DNA of 47,029 nucleotides from Rhodanobacter sp. Lineage in GTDB: Bacteria; Pseudomonadota; Gammaproteobacteria; Xanthomonadales; Rhodanobacteraceae. The position numbers and the translations under genes are program-made. A model generated the notes under the pieces. It was given only the letters and a program-made list of their open reading frames with translations. It was not told the DNA's origin and ran no database searches. Positions 12,430 through 22,042 of this stretch are shown here, one piece after another. How positions within the stretch are numbered: the first letter of the stretch is position 1; each line of letters opens with the position of its first letter. The stretch lies in contig DAIDKO010000081.1 in NCBI GenBank assembly GCA_027450005.1, forward strand, positions 1 through 47,029, read 5' to 3'.

Positions 12430-13740
12430 TCAATCGGCAACGCCCAGCGCGAAACCGCAACCGTTGGCCAGTTCCATGAAGCCCGGGAACGAAGTCGCCA
12501 CGTGACGGCAGTCGTTGATGCGCACCGGCTCCCGCGCCACCAGTCCGGCCACCGCGAAGCTCATTGCGATGCGGTGGTCGGTGAGGCTTTCCACCGTGCC
12601 GCCGGTAAGCGTGCCGGCGTGGATGGTCGCGCCGTCCGGTGTTTCGTCCACCTGGATGCCCACGGCACGGAGGCCCGTGGCCATCGTGGCGAGGCGGTCG
12701 GATTCCTTCACGCGCAACTCGGCGGCACCGCGGATGACGGTGTTGCCCCTGGCTGCGGCCGCGGCGACGAACAGCGCCGGGAACTCGTCGATCATGTCGG
12801 GCACCAGCGCCTCGGGCAGCTCGACGCCGTGCAGCGGCGCATGGCGCACCACCAGGTCGCCCACCGGCTCGCCGCCGCTGGTTCTTTCGTTCTCGATGCG
12901 GATGTCGGCACCCATCAGCCGCAATGCTTCGAGCAGGCCGGTGCGGCGCGGGTTGAGGCCCACCGCCGGCAGGCGCAGCTCGGAACCGGGCACGATGCTC
13001 GCGGCGACGAGAAAGAATCCCGCCGAGGAGAAATCCGCCGGCACGTCCACGCCGGCGGCGTGCAGCACTTGTCCGCCGGAAAGCCTGGCGCGACCAGGTT
13101 CGAACGCGATCGGCCAGCCGAAGGCGGCCAGCATGCGCTCGGTGTAATCGCGGGTGGGATGCGGCTCGATCACCTCGGTCTCGCCCTCCGCATACAGGCC
13201 CGCCAACAGCAGCGCGGACTTCACCTGCGCACTGGCCACCGGCAACTCGTAGCGGATGCCGTTCAGGCGCTGGCCGCCATGGATCACCAGCGGCGGCAGG
13301 CCGTCGCGGGTGTCGATACGCGCACCCATTGCGGCCAGCGGATCGGTGACGCGGCGCATCGGCCGCTTCGACAGCGAGGCGTCGCCGATCAGGGTGCTGT
13401 CGAACGCCTGCCCCGCCAGCAGGCCGGCCAGCAGGCGCATGCCGGTGCCGGCATTGCCGCAGTCCAACGGATCGTCGCTTGCGCGCAGGCCGTGCAGGCC
13501 CACGCCGTGTACCACGCGCTCGCCGTCGGCAGGCGCATCGATGCGCACGCCGAGCTGCTGCAGCACGGCGGCAGTGGCGCGGGTGTCCTCGCCTTCGAGG
13601 AAGCCACGGATGTGCGAGGTGCCGTCGGCCAGCGCGGCGAACATCAGCGCGCGATGCGAGACGGACTTGTCGCCTGGCACGTCCACGCTGCCCCGCAGCG
13701 GGCCGGCCGGGCCGCTGCACCAATCCATGCGTCCGCTCAT
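12430..13740 (-). CDS. aroA: 3-phosphoshikimate 1-carboxyvinyltransferase (EPSP synthase)
   Basis: AroA transfers the enolpyruvyl group of PEP to shikimate 3-phosphate, the sixth step of the shikimate pathway. The 436-residue product shows the N-terminal PGDKSVSHRALMFAALADG. It also has the PEP-site signature GNAGTGMRLLAG near residues 95-106 and the C-terminal RVKESDRLATMATGL. ATG 13740 overlaps the pheA stop as ATGA. A second ATG four codons in is possible but would remove the overlap. The order serC-pheA-aroA links serine and aromatic amino acid synthesis in one transcription unit. Confidence 0.97.
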   Translation of the reverse strand: MSGRMDWCSGPAGPLRGSVDVPGDKSVSHRALMFAALADGTSHIRGFLEGEDTRATAAVLQQLGVRIDAPADGERVVHGVGLHGLRASDDPLDCGNAGTGMRLLAGLLAGQAFDSTLIGDASLSKRPMRRVTDPLAAMGARIDTRDGLPPLVIHGGQRLNGIRYELPVASAQVKSALLLAGLYAEGETEVIEPHPTRDYTERMLAAFGWPIAFEPGRARLSGGQVLHAAGVDVPADFSSAGFFLVAASIVPGSELRLPAVGLNPRRTGLLEALRLMGADIRIENERTSGGEPVGDLVVRHAPLHGVELPEALVPDMIDEFPALFVAAAAARGNTVIRGAAELRVKESDRLATMATGLRAVGIQVDETPDGATIHAGTLTGGTVESLTDHRIAMSFAVAGLVAREPVRINDCRHVATSFPGFMELANGCGFALGVAD

Positions 13741-14825
13741 GGCAAGGCCACCGGGTAGGAGCCGAGCACGCGCAGCTGCGCCACCGACTGTTCGATCTCC
13801 TTTACCGCCGCCTGCAGCGCTTCATCCTGGATGTGGCCCGATACGTCGATAAAGAAGGCGTACTGCCACTTGCCGCTGTGCGCGGGACGCGACTCGATGC
13901 GGTTGAGGCTCACGCCCTGCGCTGCGAACGGGCTGAGCACGTGGTACAGCGCACCCGGCTGGTCGTTGACCGTGATTAGTAGCGAGGTGCGGTCATTGCC
14001 CGAGGGCGGGAACAGGCTGCGGCCAATCACCAGGAAGCGCGTGGTGTTGTCGGCACGGTCCTCGATAGCGGAAGCCAGGGTGCGTAGGCCGTACACCTTG
14101 CCCGCAGTCTCGCCGGCTATCGCGCCCGCGTCGTCAGCATGGCGTGCCCGCCGCGCCGCCTCGGCGTTGCTGCCCACCGCCTCGCATTCCACGTTCGGCA
14201 GGTTCATGCGCAACCAGGTCTTGCACTGCTGCAGCGACTGCGCATGGGCGTAGACCCGCTTGATGTCCTCCAGCCGTCCCGCCATCGAATGCAGGCACTG
14301 GTGCACGCGCAGCTCGATCTCGCCGCAGATGCGCGCGTCGGACGTCAGGAACATGTCCAGCGTCACCTGGATCATGCCTTGGCCGGAGTTCTCTACCGGC
14401 ACCACGCCGAAATCGGCATGGCCGGCGGCAACCTCCTGGAATACCTCCTCGATGCTGCCCAGCGGCAGGCCGTAGGCGGCGTGACCGAAATGCTTGCGCA
14501 CGGCCTGCTCGCTGAAGGTGCCCTCGGGACCGAGGTAACCGATCTTGAGAGGGTCTTCCTGCGCCAGACAGGAGGACATGATCTCGCGGAACAAGCGCAC
14601 CATCTCGGCGTCGGACAGCGGCCCCTTGTTGCGGTCCACCACCATGCGCAGCACGTGCGCCTCGCGTTCGGGGCGGTAGTAGTCGATCGCGGATAGGCCT
14701 TCGCCCTTCACACGTGCGACCTCCTGCGCCCAGTTCGCACGTTCGGAGATCAGCTCCTGGATCTGCCTGTCGATGCTGTCGATGCGCTCACGCACGTCGG
14801 ACAGCGAGACCTTGCTTTCGGTCAT
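13737..14825 (-). CDS. pheA: Bifunctional chorismate mutase / prephenate dehydratase (P-protein)
   Basis: The P-protein converts chorismate to prephenate and then to phenylpyruvate for phenylalanine synthesis. The 362-residue product has an AroQ chorismate mutase domain (about 5-90, with VRERIDSIDRQIQELISER and the DYYRPEREAHVLR segment). A prephenate dehydratase domain follows (about 94-275, IGYLGPEGTFSEQA, with the TRF motif in DNTTRFLVIG). A C-terminal ACT domain (GALYHVL and RIESRPAHSGKWQYAFFID) marks feedback control by phenylalanine. The dehydratase motif reads VENSGQGMIQVTLD, unlike the VENSTEG form of enteric enzymes; this may be a lineage feature. ATG 14825 is used; an upstream in-frame ATG at 14990 lies inside serC. 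Confidence 0.96.
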   Translation of the reverse strand: MTESKVSLSDVRERIDSIDRQIQELISERANWAQEVARVKGEGLSAIDYYRPEREAHVLRMVVDRNKGPLSDAEMVRLFREIMSSCLAQEDPLKIGYLGPEGTFSEQAVRKHFGHAAYGLPLGSIEEVFQEVAAGHADFGVVPVENSGQGMIQVTLDMFLTSDARICGEIELRVHQCLHSMAGRLEDIKRVYAHAQSLQQCKTWLRMNLPNVECEAVGSNAEAARRARHADDAGAIAGETAGKVYGLRTLASAIEDRADNTTRFLVIGRSLFPPSGNDRTSLLITVNDQPGALYHVLSPFAAQGVSLNRIESRPAHSGKWQYAFFIDVSGHIQDEALQAAVKEIEQSVAQLRVLGSYPVALP

Positions 14826-14826
14826 G

Positions 14827-14862
14827 ATGGATATCTGGACGGATGTCTGGATGGATAGAAGG
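14827..14862. repeat. Three imperfect 12-base tandem units between serC and pheA
   Basis: On the plus strand the units are ATGGATATCTGG, ACGGATGTCTGG and ATGGATAGAAGG. They fill about half of the 70-base serC-pheA gap, directly upstream of the pheA start on the minus strand. They may be relics of slippage; no regulatory role is visible. Confidence 0.6.
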
Positions 14863-14895
14863 CCAATTGCCGCTTGCGGATGATGCCCGAAACGT

Positions 14896-15981
14896 TCAGC
14901 CGTGTCGCGTCGCGAAATCGCGCATGAACGCGACCAGCGCTTCCACCGCCTCCGGCGGAACCGCGTTGTAGAGCGAGGCGCGCATGCCACCCAGCGCCTT
15001 GTGCCCCTTCAGCGCGAACAGGCCGGCCGCCTCGGATTCGGCGAGGAACGAGGCGTCCAGCGCATCGTCGTGCAGGGTGAACGGGACGTTCATGCGCGAG
15101 CGGGCGGCAGGATCGATCGCGTTGCGATAGTAGCCGCCCGATCCGTCGATGGCCGCATAAAGTCGCTCGGCCTTGGCCCGGTTGCGTTCGCCTATGGCGG
15201 CCAGCCCGCCCTGCGCCTTCAGCCACTGGAAAGTTAGCCCGGCCAGATACCAGCCCCAGGTATTCGGCGTGTTGAGCATGGAATCGTTCGCTGCATGCTC
15301 GGCATATCGGAAGATCTTCGCCATCGGCCGCGTCGCGCGGGCGAGCAAGTCACGACGAGCGATCATCAGTACAAGCCCGGAAGGACCGATGTTCTTCTGC
15401 GCGCCGGCGTAGATCAGGCCGAAGCGGCGTACGTCCAACGGCGCGGAGAGGATGTCGGAGGACATGTCCGCCACAAGCGGCACATCGCCGGTATCGGGCA
15501 CCGCGTGGTACTGCACGCCATGGATGGTTTCGTTCGGCGTGTAGTGCACGTAGGCGGCGGCGGGGTCGAGCTGCCACTCGGCACGCTGCGGCAGGCGCCG
15601 ATAGTTTTCACCCTTGCTGCTGGCAGCCACGTTCACGCGCACGTAGGGCCTGGCTTCGTTCGCCGCCTTCTCGCCCCAGTGGCCGTTGACGATGTAGTCG
15701 GCGCATCCGCCCTCGCCCGCCAGGTTCATCGGGATCTGCGCGAAGTGCTGGGTTGCGCCGCCCTGCAGGAACAGCACGGCGTAATCATCCGGGATCGCAG
15801 CCAGCTTGCGCAGGTCGGCCTCGGCCTGCGCCGCCATCGCGATGAAGCGCTTGCCGCGGTGCGACTGCTCCATCACCGACATGCCGCTGCCGTTCCAGTC
15901 CAGGAGTTCGCGCTGCGCGCGCTCAAGCACCTCGCGCGGCAACGCCGCCGGACCCGCGCTGAAATTCCACACCTGACTCAC
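14896..15981 (-). CDS. serC: Phosphoserine aminotransferase
   Basis: SerC is a PLP enzyme that makes 3-phosphoserine for serine synthesis and acts in pyridoxine synthesis. The start is read as GTG 15981, giving 361 residues from (V/M)SQVWNFSAGPAALP, which is the exact family N-terminus and length. The catalytic lysine is K196 in YAGAQKNIGPSGL. The phosphate-site segment FLQGGATQHFAQIPMN and the C-terminal GGMRASLYNAVP are present. An ATG-initiated upstream extension adds about 29 unsupported residues. It leads the serC-pheA-aroA group; 133 bases separate it from the FHA gene on the same strand. Confidence 0.97.
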   Translation of the reverse strand: MSQVWNFSAGPAALPREVLERAQRELLDWNGSGMSVMEQSHRGKRFIAMAAQAEADLRKLAAIPDDYAVLFLQGGATQHFAQIPMNLAGEGGCADYIVNGHWGEKAANEARPYVRVNVAASSKGENYRRLPQRAEWQLDPAAAYVHYTPNETIHGVQYHAVPDTGDVPLVADMSSDILSAPLDVRRFGLIYAGAQKNIGPSGLVLMIARRDLLARATRPMAKIFRYAEHAANDSMLNTPNTWGWYLAGLTFQWLKAQGGLAAIGERNRAKAERLYAAIDGSGGYYRNAIDPAARSRMNVPFTLHDDALDASFLAESEAAGLFALKGHKALGGMRASLYNAVPPEAVEALVAFMRDFATRHG

Positions 15982-16114
15982 GATTGCTACCCATGACTGC
16001 GACCACCGCATTATGGCGCGGCGCAGCATGGAGCAGTCAATGGCGTTTTCCTTGCCCGTGGCAGCCAAGGGCGCCCGCCGGATCGGTTCCAGCGATCGCG
16101 GATGATCGCAAGCC

Positions 16115-16882
16115 TCAGAAGCGGATCCAAAACACCAGCGCGATGCCCAGCGCCAGCACCGCGGCGGTGACGATCAGCCACCACACCTCGCCGCGCGGGC
16201 CGGCGGCATCCTCGGGAAGGACCGGCGCAGCCGGAGCATGCGCAGCAATCTCGGGCTCCGCCTCCATGCCCGGAGCATCGAGCACGAAACGGTGCTTCCC
16301 GAGGCTGATCTGGTCGCCGGGCTGCAGCGCCACGCGCTGCACTGCCACGCCGTTGACGCGCAGCGGATAGGTGGCCGAGGCCAGCACCGCCTCCAGCACC
16401 AGGCGATCGTTCAGCCAGTAGAGCTTCAGGCTGGCCGCCTCGCCTTGCGGCAATTCCAGCGGGACACGGCCATAGGGTCCGAGTTCCAACTCGTCGCCGA
16501 CCGGCAGCACGCGCCCGGACAAGGCCCCGGCCAGTGCGCGCAGTGCCGCGGTACAGCGGGCCTCCGCCGGTGCCACCGGGGTTTCGCGCTGTTCCGGGGA
16601 TACGTCGCCGCGCAGCAGCATGCGGCAATCGCCCACGCTCAGCACGTCACCGGGACGCAACAGGGCGCGCTCACGCACCGGCCGCGCATTTACGTAGACC
16701 CGCGTGGCCGAAGGCAGCACCGTCAGCACCCAGCCGCGCCTGTCCTGCTCGATGCGCAGGTGACGCGGCGCAGCCTGCCCCGCAGACAACACCAGGTCGT
16801 TGTCCGCCGCGCTGCCTATCCGCAATTGGGGCGCCGTCCACGGGAAACTCTCGCGGGCGGATTGGAGAAACTCGATACGCAT
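16115..16882 (-). CDS. FHA-domain protein with C-terminal membrane anchor
   Basis: The 255-residue protein has one clear FHA-like domain (about 3-92, with LRIGSAADNDLVLS, APRHLRI, VYVNARPV and LRPGDVLSVGDCRMLL). A second, more diverged repeat of the same fold spans about 123-203 (LGPYGRVPLELP, YPLRVNGVAV, LQPGDQISLGKHRFVL). A Pro/Ala linker is followed by one C-terminal helix (residues 233-253, ending FWIRF), so it is probably tail-anchored with the FHA part in the cytoplasm. FHA domains bind phosphothreonine peptides. Here the usual Arg and Ser contacts appear replaced (S24 and A38), so classical binding is doubtful. ATG 16882 is preferred to an upstream in-frame codon at 16918. The specific role is unknown. 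Confidence 0.75.
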   Translation of the reverse strand: MRIEFLQSARESFPWTAPQLRIGSAADNDLVLSAGQAAPRHLRIEQDRRGWVLTVLPSATRVYVNARPVRERALLRPGDVLSVGDCRMLLRGDVSPEQRETPVAPAEARCTAALRALAGALSGRVLPVGDELELGPYGRVPLELPQGEAASLKLYWLNDRLVLEAVLASATYPLRVNGVAVQRVALQPGDQISLGKHRFVLDAPGMEAEPEIAAHAPAAPVLPEDAAGPRGEVWWLIVTAAVLALGIALVFWIRF

Positions 16883-17003
16883 TGCCGTACCAATCCATTG
16901 ACTGCGGCACTCTAGCATGTGCTTCCTGGGTGCTTACACATGCAACCGAATGCCCGGCAGACAGCATGGCTTATCATCCCGAGTCAATCCATGGAGCCCG
17001 CGT

Positions 17004-17279
17004 ATGCCCAGCATCGACATCCAACGCAGCCATAGCCTGCCGCTGCCGGAGGCCCGTGCCGTGGTCGAGAAAGTGGCCGCGCGCATGCGCGAGAAATTCG
17101 ACATTGCCAGCCGCTGGGAAGGTGACAACCTGCTTTTTTCCCGCGCCGGCGTGAACGGCCAGATCGTTGTGGGTGGCAACGCGGTTCGCGTCCACGCCGA
17201 ACTGGGCATGCTGCTGTCCCCACTCAAGGGTATGGTCGAGCAGGAGATCCGGCGCAAGCTGGACGAGTACTTCGCCTGA
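17004..17279 (+). CDS. Polyhydroxyalkanoic acid system family protein (TIGR02610-like)
   Basis: This 91-residue cytoplasmic protein resembles the small family annotated as putative polyhydroxyalkanoic acid system proteins (PHA_gran_rgn). Typical features are the start MPSIDIQRSHSLPLPEARAV, the middle RWEGDNLLFSRAGVNGQI, and the C-terminal SPLKGMVEQEIRRKLDEYF. The fold resembles SHS2-like or dodecin-size alpha/beta proteins, but the function is not established. ATG 17004 follows a TGGAG ribosome binding site with 7 bases of spacing. No phaC, phaA or phasin gene is visible in the window, so a direct PHA role is not supported by context. It precedes infA by 89 bases. Confidence 0.75.
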   Translation: MPSIDIQRSHSLPLPEARAVVEKVAARMREKFDIASRWEGDNLLFSRAGVNGQIVVGGNAVRVHAELGMLLSPLKGMVEQEIRRKLDEYFA

Positions 17280-17294
17280 CCGATCTGGCAATTC

Positions 17295-17323
17295 TTTAAC
17301 CGGACGCCCTGCCGTGGCATAAT
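17295..17323 (+). promoter_or_regulatory. Candidate sigma70 promoter of infA
   Basis: TTTAAC at 17295-17300 and CATAAT at 17318-17323 are separated by 17 bases. They lie in the gap before infA, giving a predicted 5' leader of about 40 bases. The match is reasonable for both boxes; it is not experimentally shown. Confidence 0.55.
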
Positions 17324-17368
17324 CGCACGCTTGTGCGGCCAGCACGGCCGCTCTCCGATCCGGAACAC

Positions 17369-17587
17369 ATGGCCAAAGACGACGTAATCGAAATGGAAGG
17401 CACGGTCCTGGAGACCCTGCCCAACACCATGTTCCGCGTGCAACTGGAGAACGGGCACGTAGTCATCGCCCACATCTCCGGGCGCATGCGCAAGCATTAC
17501 ATCCGCATCCTCACAGGCGACAAGGTCAAGATCGAAATGACCCCGTACGACCTGAGCAAGGGGCGGATCACCTACCGCATGAAATAA
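17369..17587 (+). CDS. infA: Translation initiation factor IF-1
   Basis: IF-1 binds the ribosomal A site during initiation. The 72-residue protein begins [19 protein letters not shown] and contains the OB-fold segments [20 protein letters not shown] and [16 protein letters not shown]. It ends ITYRMK. Sequence and length are essentially invariant in gammaproteobacteria, so the call is secure. It converges on clpA; a strong hairpin separates the two. Confidence 0.99.
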   Translation: MAKDDVIEMEGTVLETLPNTMFRVQLENGHVVIAHISGRMRKHYIRILTGDKVKIEMTPYDLSKGRITYRMK

Positions 17588-17600
17588 GGCGGTCGCACGA

Positions 17601-17627
17601 AAAAGGCCGCACACCGCGCGGCCTTTT
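17601..17627 (+). terminator. Intrinsic terminator between infA and clpA, probably bidirectional
   Basis: AAAAGGCCGC (17601-17610) pairs perfectly with GCGGCCTTTT (17618-17627) around a 7-base loop. The A-run and T-run on either side let it work on both strands, which fits its place between convergent genes. Confidence 0.85.
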
Positions 17628-17647
17628 GTGCCACCCTCGAAGCCCCG

Positions 17648-19921
17648 TCATTCCACCACGGCAGGCAACTTCTCGGCTTCTTCGCAGTCCACCGCGAGCT
17701 CGCCATCCTTCACGCCCAGCGTCACTTTGCCGCCCTCGGCGAGCTTGCCGAACAGCAGCTCGTCGGCCAGCGCGCGCTTCACCTTCTCCTGGATCACCCG
17801 CGCCATCGGGCGGGCACCCATCTGCGCGTCGAAGCCGTGCTCGGCAAGCCAGCGACGGGCCTCGGCGTCGACGTCCAGGCTGACGCGCTTGTCGGCCAAC
17901 TGGGCTTCCAGCTCGATCAGGAACTTGTCCACCACGCGCAGGATGTGCTCGAAATCCAGTGCATTGAACTGGATGATCGCATCCAGCCGGTTGCGGAACT
18001 CCGGCGTGAAGCTGCGCCGTATCGTCTCCATCGCGTCGGTGCGGTGGCTCTGCTCGACGAAGCCTATGCTGCGCCGGGCCGCCTGCGCCGCGCCGGCGTT
18101 GGTGGTCATCACAAGGATCACGTTCTTGAAGTTGGCCTCGCGTCCGTTGGTGTCGGTGAGCACGCCGCGGTCCATCACCTGCAGCAGGATGTTGTAGACG
18201 TCCGGGTGCGCCTTCTCGATCTCGTCCAGCAACAGCACCGCATGCGGGTGCTTGGTGACGGCCTCGGTGAGCAGGCCGCCCTGGTCGAAGCCCACGTAGC
18301 CCGGGGGAGCGCCGACCAGGCGCGACACCGAATGCGCCTCCATGTACTCGGACATGTCGAAGCGGATCATCTCGATGCCAAGCTGCATGGCGAGCTGGCG
18401 GGTGACCTCGGTCTTGCCCACGCCGGTGGGACCGGCCAGCAGGAAGGAACCGATCGGCTTGGCGGGATCGGCCAGGCCGGAGCGCGCCATCTTGATCGAG
18501 GCGGCCAGCGCCTCGATGGCGGCGTCCTGCCCGAACACCACCATCTTGAGGTTGCGCTCCAGGTTCTTCAGCACGTCGCGGTCGGAGGCCGAGACCTGCT
18601 TGGCCGGGATGCGCGCCATCTTGGCGACGATGTATTCCACCTCCGGCACGTCGATCCTACCGGTGCGCTGGTCTTGCGGCAGCAGGCGCTGACGGGCGCC
18701 CGCCTCGTCGATCACGTCGATGGCCTTGTCCGGCAGCAGGCGGTCGGGAATGTGCTTCACCGAGAGGTCTACCGCGGCCTTCAGCGATTCGTTGGTGTAG
18801 ATGACGTCGTGGTGTTCCTCGAAGCGCGAGCGCAGACCCTTGAGGATCTCGATGCTGTCGGCCACAGAGGGTTCGACCACGTCGATCTTCTGGAAACGCC
18901 GTGCCAGCGCGCGATCCTTCTCGAACACGCCGCGGTATTCCTGGAAGGTGGTCGAGCCGATGCAGCGCAGCTCGCCGGAGGCCAGCAACGGCTTGATCAG
19001 GTTGCTGGCATCCATGGTGCCGCCGGAGGCGGAGCCGGCACCGATGATGGTGTGGATCTCGTCGATGAACAGGATCGCGCCCGGCTGCTTCTTCAGCTGG
19101 GCGATCACGCCCTTGAGGCGCTTCTCGAAGTCGCCGCGGTACTTGGTGCCGGCCACCAGCGCGCCCAGGTCGAGCGACCAGATGGTGGCGCTTTCGAGCA
19201 CCTCCGGCACGTCGCCGTCGACGATGCGCTTGGCCAGCCCCTCGGCCAACGCGGTCTTGCCCACGCCGGCGTCGCCGACGTAGAGCGGGTTGTTCTTGCG
19301 CCGGCGGCACAGCACCTGGATGGTGCGCTCGATCTCGTCGGCGCGACCGATCAGCGGATCGATCTTGCCCTCCAGCGCACGCTCATTGAGGTTGCTGGCG
19401 AACTCGGCCAGCGGGTTGCCTTTGGCTTCGGCACCCTCCTCCCCCTCGCGCTCGCTACCGCCGGGGATGCCCGTCGACGGCTCGTCGCCCACCTTGGCGA
19501 TGCCGTGCGAAATGTAGTTGACCACGTCGAGCCGGGTGATCTCCTGCTGGTGCAGGAAGTACACCGCGTGCGAATCCTTCTCGCCAAAGATCGCCACCAA
19601 CACGTTGGCGCCGGTGACCTCCTTCCGCCCCGAGGACTGCACGTGGTAGACCGCCCGCTGCAGCACGCGCTGGAAGCCCAGGGTCGGCTGGGTATCGCGC
19701 TCGTCGCCGTGCGGCAGCACCGGCACGGTCTCCGCGATGATCTTCTCGAGATCGTGGGTGAGCCGCGGCAGGTCCACGCCGCAGGCGCGCAGCGCACCGA
19801 GCGCGGACTGGTTGGTGGTGAGCGCAAGCAGGAGGTGCTCCACGGTCATGTACTCGTGGCGCTGCTCGCGGGCCTGCTTGTAGCACTGGCCGATGGTGAC
19901 TTCGAGATCCTTGCTGAACAT
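17648..19921 (-). CDS. clpA: ATP-dependent Clp protease ATP-binding subunit ClpA
   Basis: ClpA is the AAA+ unfoldase of the ClpAP protease and acts with the adaptor ClpS on N-end-rule substrates. The 757 residues match the E. coli length of 758. They comprise the Clp N-domain ([20 protein letters not shown]), a first AAA module with Walker [14 protein letters not shown] and [12 protein letters not shown], and a second module with Walker [14 protein letters not shown] and [15 protein letters not shown]. The short C-terminal D2 small domain follows. Its neighbour clpS starts its coding 64 bases upstream on the same strand, as expected. It converges with infA. Confidence 0.98.
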   Translation of the reverse strand: MFSKDLEVTIGQCYKQAREQRHEYMTVEHLLLALTTNQSALGALRACGVDLPRLTHDLEKIIAETVPVLPHGDERDTQPTLGFQRVLQRAVYHVQSSGRKEVTGANVLVAIFGEKDSHAVYFLHQQEITRLDVVNYISHGIAKVGDEPSTGIPGGSEREGEEGAEAKGNPLAEFASNLNERALEGKIDPLIGRADEIERTIQVLCRRRKNNPLYVGDAGVGKTALAEGLAKRIVDGDVPEVLESATIWSLDLGALVAGTKYRGDFEKRLKGVIAQLKKQPGAILFIDEIHTIIGAGSASGGTMDASNLIKPLLASGELRCIGSTTFQEYRGVFEKDRALARRFQKIDVVEPSVADSIEILKGLRSRFEEHHDVIYTNESLKAAVDLSVKHIPDRLLPDKAIDVIDEAGARQRLLPQDQRTGRIDVPEVEYIVAKMARIPAKQVSASDRDVLKNLERNLKMVVFGQDAAIEALAASIKMARSGLADPAKPIGSFLLAGPTGVGKTEVTRQLAMQLGIEMIRFDMSEYMEAHSVSRLVGAPPGYVGFDQGGLLTEAVTKHPHAVLLLDEIEKAHPDVYNILLQVMDRGVLTDTNGREANFKNVILVMTTNAGAAQAARRSIGFVEQSHRTDAMETIRRSFTPEFRNRLDAIIQFNALDFEHILRVVDKFLIELEAQLADKRVSLDVDAEARRWLAEHGFDAQMGARPMARVIQEKVKRALADELLFGKLAEGGKVTLGVKDGELAVDCEEAEKLPAVVE

Positions 19922-19985
19922 CCGGACCGTCTCCGTTGCAATGGCGTGGGCGGCGTAACCGCGTTGGGCTACGAAATGGGGGCGC

Positions 19986-20312
19986 TCAGAGCTTTTCCAT
20001 AGTGCACAACAGCGGGTGCTGATGCGAGCGTGAATATTCGTTGACCTGGGTGACCTTGGTCTCGGCCACCTCGCGGGTGAACACGCCGCACACGCCCTTG
20101 CCGCGGGTATGCACGTGCAGCATCACCTGCACCGCACGCTCCTGGTCCAGCCCGAAGAAGCTGCGCAGCACCTCGACCACGAAGTCCATCGGCGTGAAGT
20201 CGTCGTTGAGCAGCACCACCTGGAAAAACGGTGGCCGCGCCACCTCTGGCTTGGCGGTGCGCAGTGCCAGGCCGTGGCCGTTTTCGTGTTCGTTTTCTTG
20301 TTCGTTGGCCAT
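19986..20312 (-). CDS. clpS: ATP-dependent Clp protease adaptor ClpS
   Basis: ClpS delivers N-degron substrates to ClpAP. The 108-residue protein has a polar, Glu/Asn-rich N-terminal extension (about 1-26). The conserved core follows, with [40 protein letters not shown] and the [18 protein letters not shown] region. The NDD motif and surrounding hydrophobic residues form the N-degron pocket. An upstream in-frame ATG at 20447 would add 45 unsupported residues. TATACT on the minus strand (20345-20340) could be its -10, giving a short leader; I see no convincing -35. Confidence 0.96.
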   Translation of the reverse strand: MANEQENEHENGHGLALRTAKPEVARPPFFQVVLLNDDFTPMDFVVEVLRSFFGLDQERAVQVMLHVHTRGKGVCGVFTREVAETKVTQVNEYSRSHQHPLLCTMEKL

Positions 20313-20427
20313 GATGACGATGTGGGTTCGACGGTTGCGAGTATACGCCGCGCCCCTTCCCGGGCTGGCGACGACCGCAGCGGGATGTAATGGCACAATG
20401 GCGCCTTTTCCAGTCCCCTCCCTCCCC

Positions 20428-20913
20428 ATGCCGCTTCCTTCCGCCATCGACGCCGTCTGGCGTCCGCACGTTACCGTGGCCTGCGTGGTCAGCGACGGCG
20501 CGCGCTATCTGATGGTCGAAGAGGAGGTGAATGGCCGGCTGGCGTACAACCAGCCCGCCGGCCACCTCGAGGACCGCGAGCGGCTGATCGACGCGGCCGT
20601 GCGCGAGACCCTGGAGGAAACCGGCTGGACGGTGGAGCCGACGCACCTGATCGGCGTGCACCAGTGGCGCAGTACCGAGCACGGCGAGGGCGTGGTCCGC
20701 TTCAGCTTCGCCGCGCGCCCCGTCGGCCACGACCCGGCACGCCCGCTGGACACCGGCATCCGCCGCGCGCTGTGGCTGGATCGCGCCGGGATAGCCGCGC
20801 TGGGCGAACGCCTGCGCAGTCCGCTGGTACTGGCCAGCATCGACGCCTGGCTCGCCGGGGCACGCTTTCCGCTGGACGCGCTGCATGCGTGGTCGCCGGG
20901 CGCCGCGCCATGA
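20428..20913 (+). CDS. Nudix hydrolase, NudJ-like
   Basis: The 161-residue cytoplasmic protein has a complete Nudix box at residues 45-67 ([20 protein letters not shown] followed by TGW), preceded by NQPA. Family members near mnmA resemble NudJ (YmfB), which hydrolyses nucleoside tri- and diphosphates and hydroxymethylpyrimidine diphosphate. The exact substrate cannot be read from sequence. The stop codon overlaps the mnmA start as ATGA, a common arrangement in gammaproteobacteria. ATG 20428 is chosen because the Nudix N-terminal strand (HVTVACVV) then starts at a normal position. Confidence 0.93.
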   Translation: MPLPSAIDAVWRPHVTVACVVSDGARYLMVEEEVNGRLAYNQPAGHLEDRERLIDAAVRETLEETGWTVEPTHLIGVHQWRSTEHGEGVVRFSFAARPVGHDPARPLDTGIRRALWLDRAGIAALGERLRSPLVLASIDAWLAGARFPLDALHAWSPGAAP

Positions 20914-22022
20914 GGGTGATGCTGGGCATTTCCGGCGGCGTCGACTCCTCGGTGGCGGCGCTGCTGCTCAAGCAAGCCGGGCATGCGGTCGATGGCATGT
21001 TCATGCAGAACTGGGAAGAGGACGACCGCTCTGGCCCCTGCACCGCCGACGCCGACCGCAAGGACGCCGTGGCGGTGTGCGGCCGGCTGGGCATACCGTT
21101 CCACGCGCGTAATTTCGCCGCCGAATACTGGGATGGCGTGTTCGAGCACTTCCTCGCCGAATACCGCGCCGGGCGCACGCCCAACCCGGACGTGCTGTGC
21201 AACCGCGAGATCAAGTTCAAGACCTTCCTGGATGAATCGCGCGCGCTGGGTGCCGAAAAGATCGCCACCGGCCACTACGCCCGCGTGGGTTGCGTGGATG
21301 GCGAATACCGCCTGCTGCGCGCGGTGGACGCGGCCAAGGACCAGACCTATTTCCTGCATGCGCTGGGCCAGGCGCAGCTCGCCGCCACGCTGTTCCCGGT
21401 CGGCGAGATCGAGAAATCGCGGGTGCGCGAACTGGCGCTGGCCGCCAACCTGCCCACCCATGCCAAGAAGGATTCCACCGGCATCTGTTTCATCGGCGAG
21501 CGCGATTTCCGCAGCTTCCTGGCGCAATACATCCCGGCCCGCCCCGGCGAGATGCGCACACCGGAAGGCGCGCTGATCGGCGAGCACCAGGGCGCGATGT
21601 ATTACACGCTGGGCCAACGCAACGGCCTGGGGATAGGCGGACGCCACGGCGCCAGCGGCGAGCCGTGGTACGTGGTGGGCAAGGACGTGCCCGCCAACGT
21701 GCTGTACGTGGCGCAAGGCAACGCCAACCGCTGGCTGGATTCGCACAGGCTGCGCAGCGAGGCGCCGACCTGGGTGGCCGGCCATACACCCGCTGAGCGC
21801 TTCCGCTGCACCGCCAAGACCCGCTACCGCCAGACCGACCAGGCTTGCGAGGTGCGCGTGCTGGAGGACGGACTCGAGGTCCGCTTCGACACCCCGCAGC
21901 GCGCGGTGACGCCGGGCCAGTCGGTGGTGCTCTACGACGGCGAGGCCTGCCTCGGCGGCGCGGTTATCGCCGCCACCGACGCGCCCTTCGGCGGCCTGCC
22001 CCAAACCCACCACGAGAATTGA
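20910..22022 (+). CDS. mnmA: tRNA-specific 2-thiouridylase MnmA
   Basis: MnmA adds sulfur to C2 of U34 in tRNAs for Lys, Glu and Gln, using ATP and a relayed persulfide. The 370-residue product starts [20 protein letters not shown], the PP-loop. It has the catalytic cysteine C97 in [12 protein letters not shown] and the second cysteine C193 in [12 protein letters not shown], together with ATGHYAR and [14 protein letters not shown]. Its start overlaps the Nudix stop and hflD follows closely, giving a Nudix-mnmA-hflD group. Confidence 0.97.
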   Translation: MRVMLGISGGVDSSVAALLLKQAGHAVDGMFMQNWEEDDRSGPCTADADRKDAVAVCGRLGIPFHARNFAAEYWDGVFEHFLAEYRAGRTPNPDVLCNREIKFKTFLDESRALGAEKIATGHYARVGCVDGEYRLLRAVDAAKDQTYFLHALGQAQLAATLFPVGEIEKSRVRELALAANLPTHAKKDSTGICFIGERDFRSFLAQYIPARPGEMRTPEGALIGEHQGAMYYTLGQRNGLGIGGRHGASGEPWYVVGKDVPANVLYVAQGNANRWLDSHRLRSEAPTWVAGHTPAERFRCTAKTRYRQTDQACEVRVLEDGLEVRFDTPQRAVTPGQSVVLYDGEACLGGAVIAATDAPFGGLPQTHHEN

Positions 22023-22042
22023 CGGTGCTTGACGCTTTTGCG

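Noticed and set aside
17837..20002. Plus-strand open frame of 721 codons antisense to clpA
   Set aside because: It is a shadow of the clpA frame, with His/Gly/Val-rich composition typical of antisense frames and no recognisable domain.
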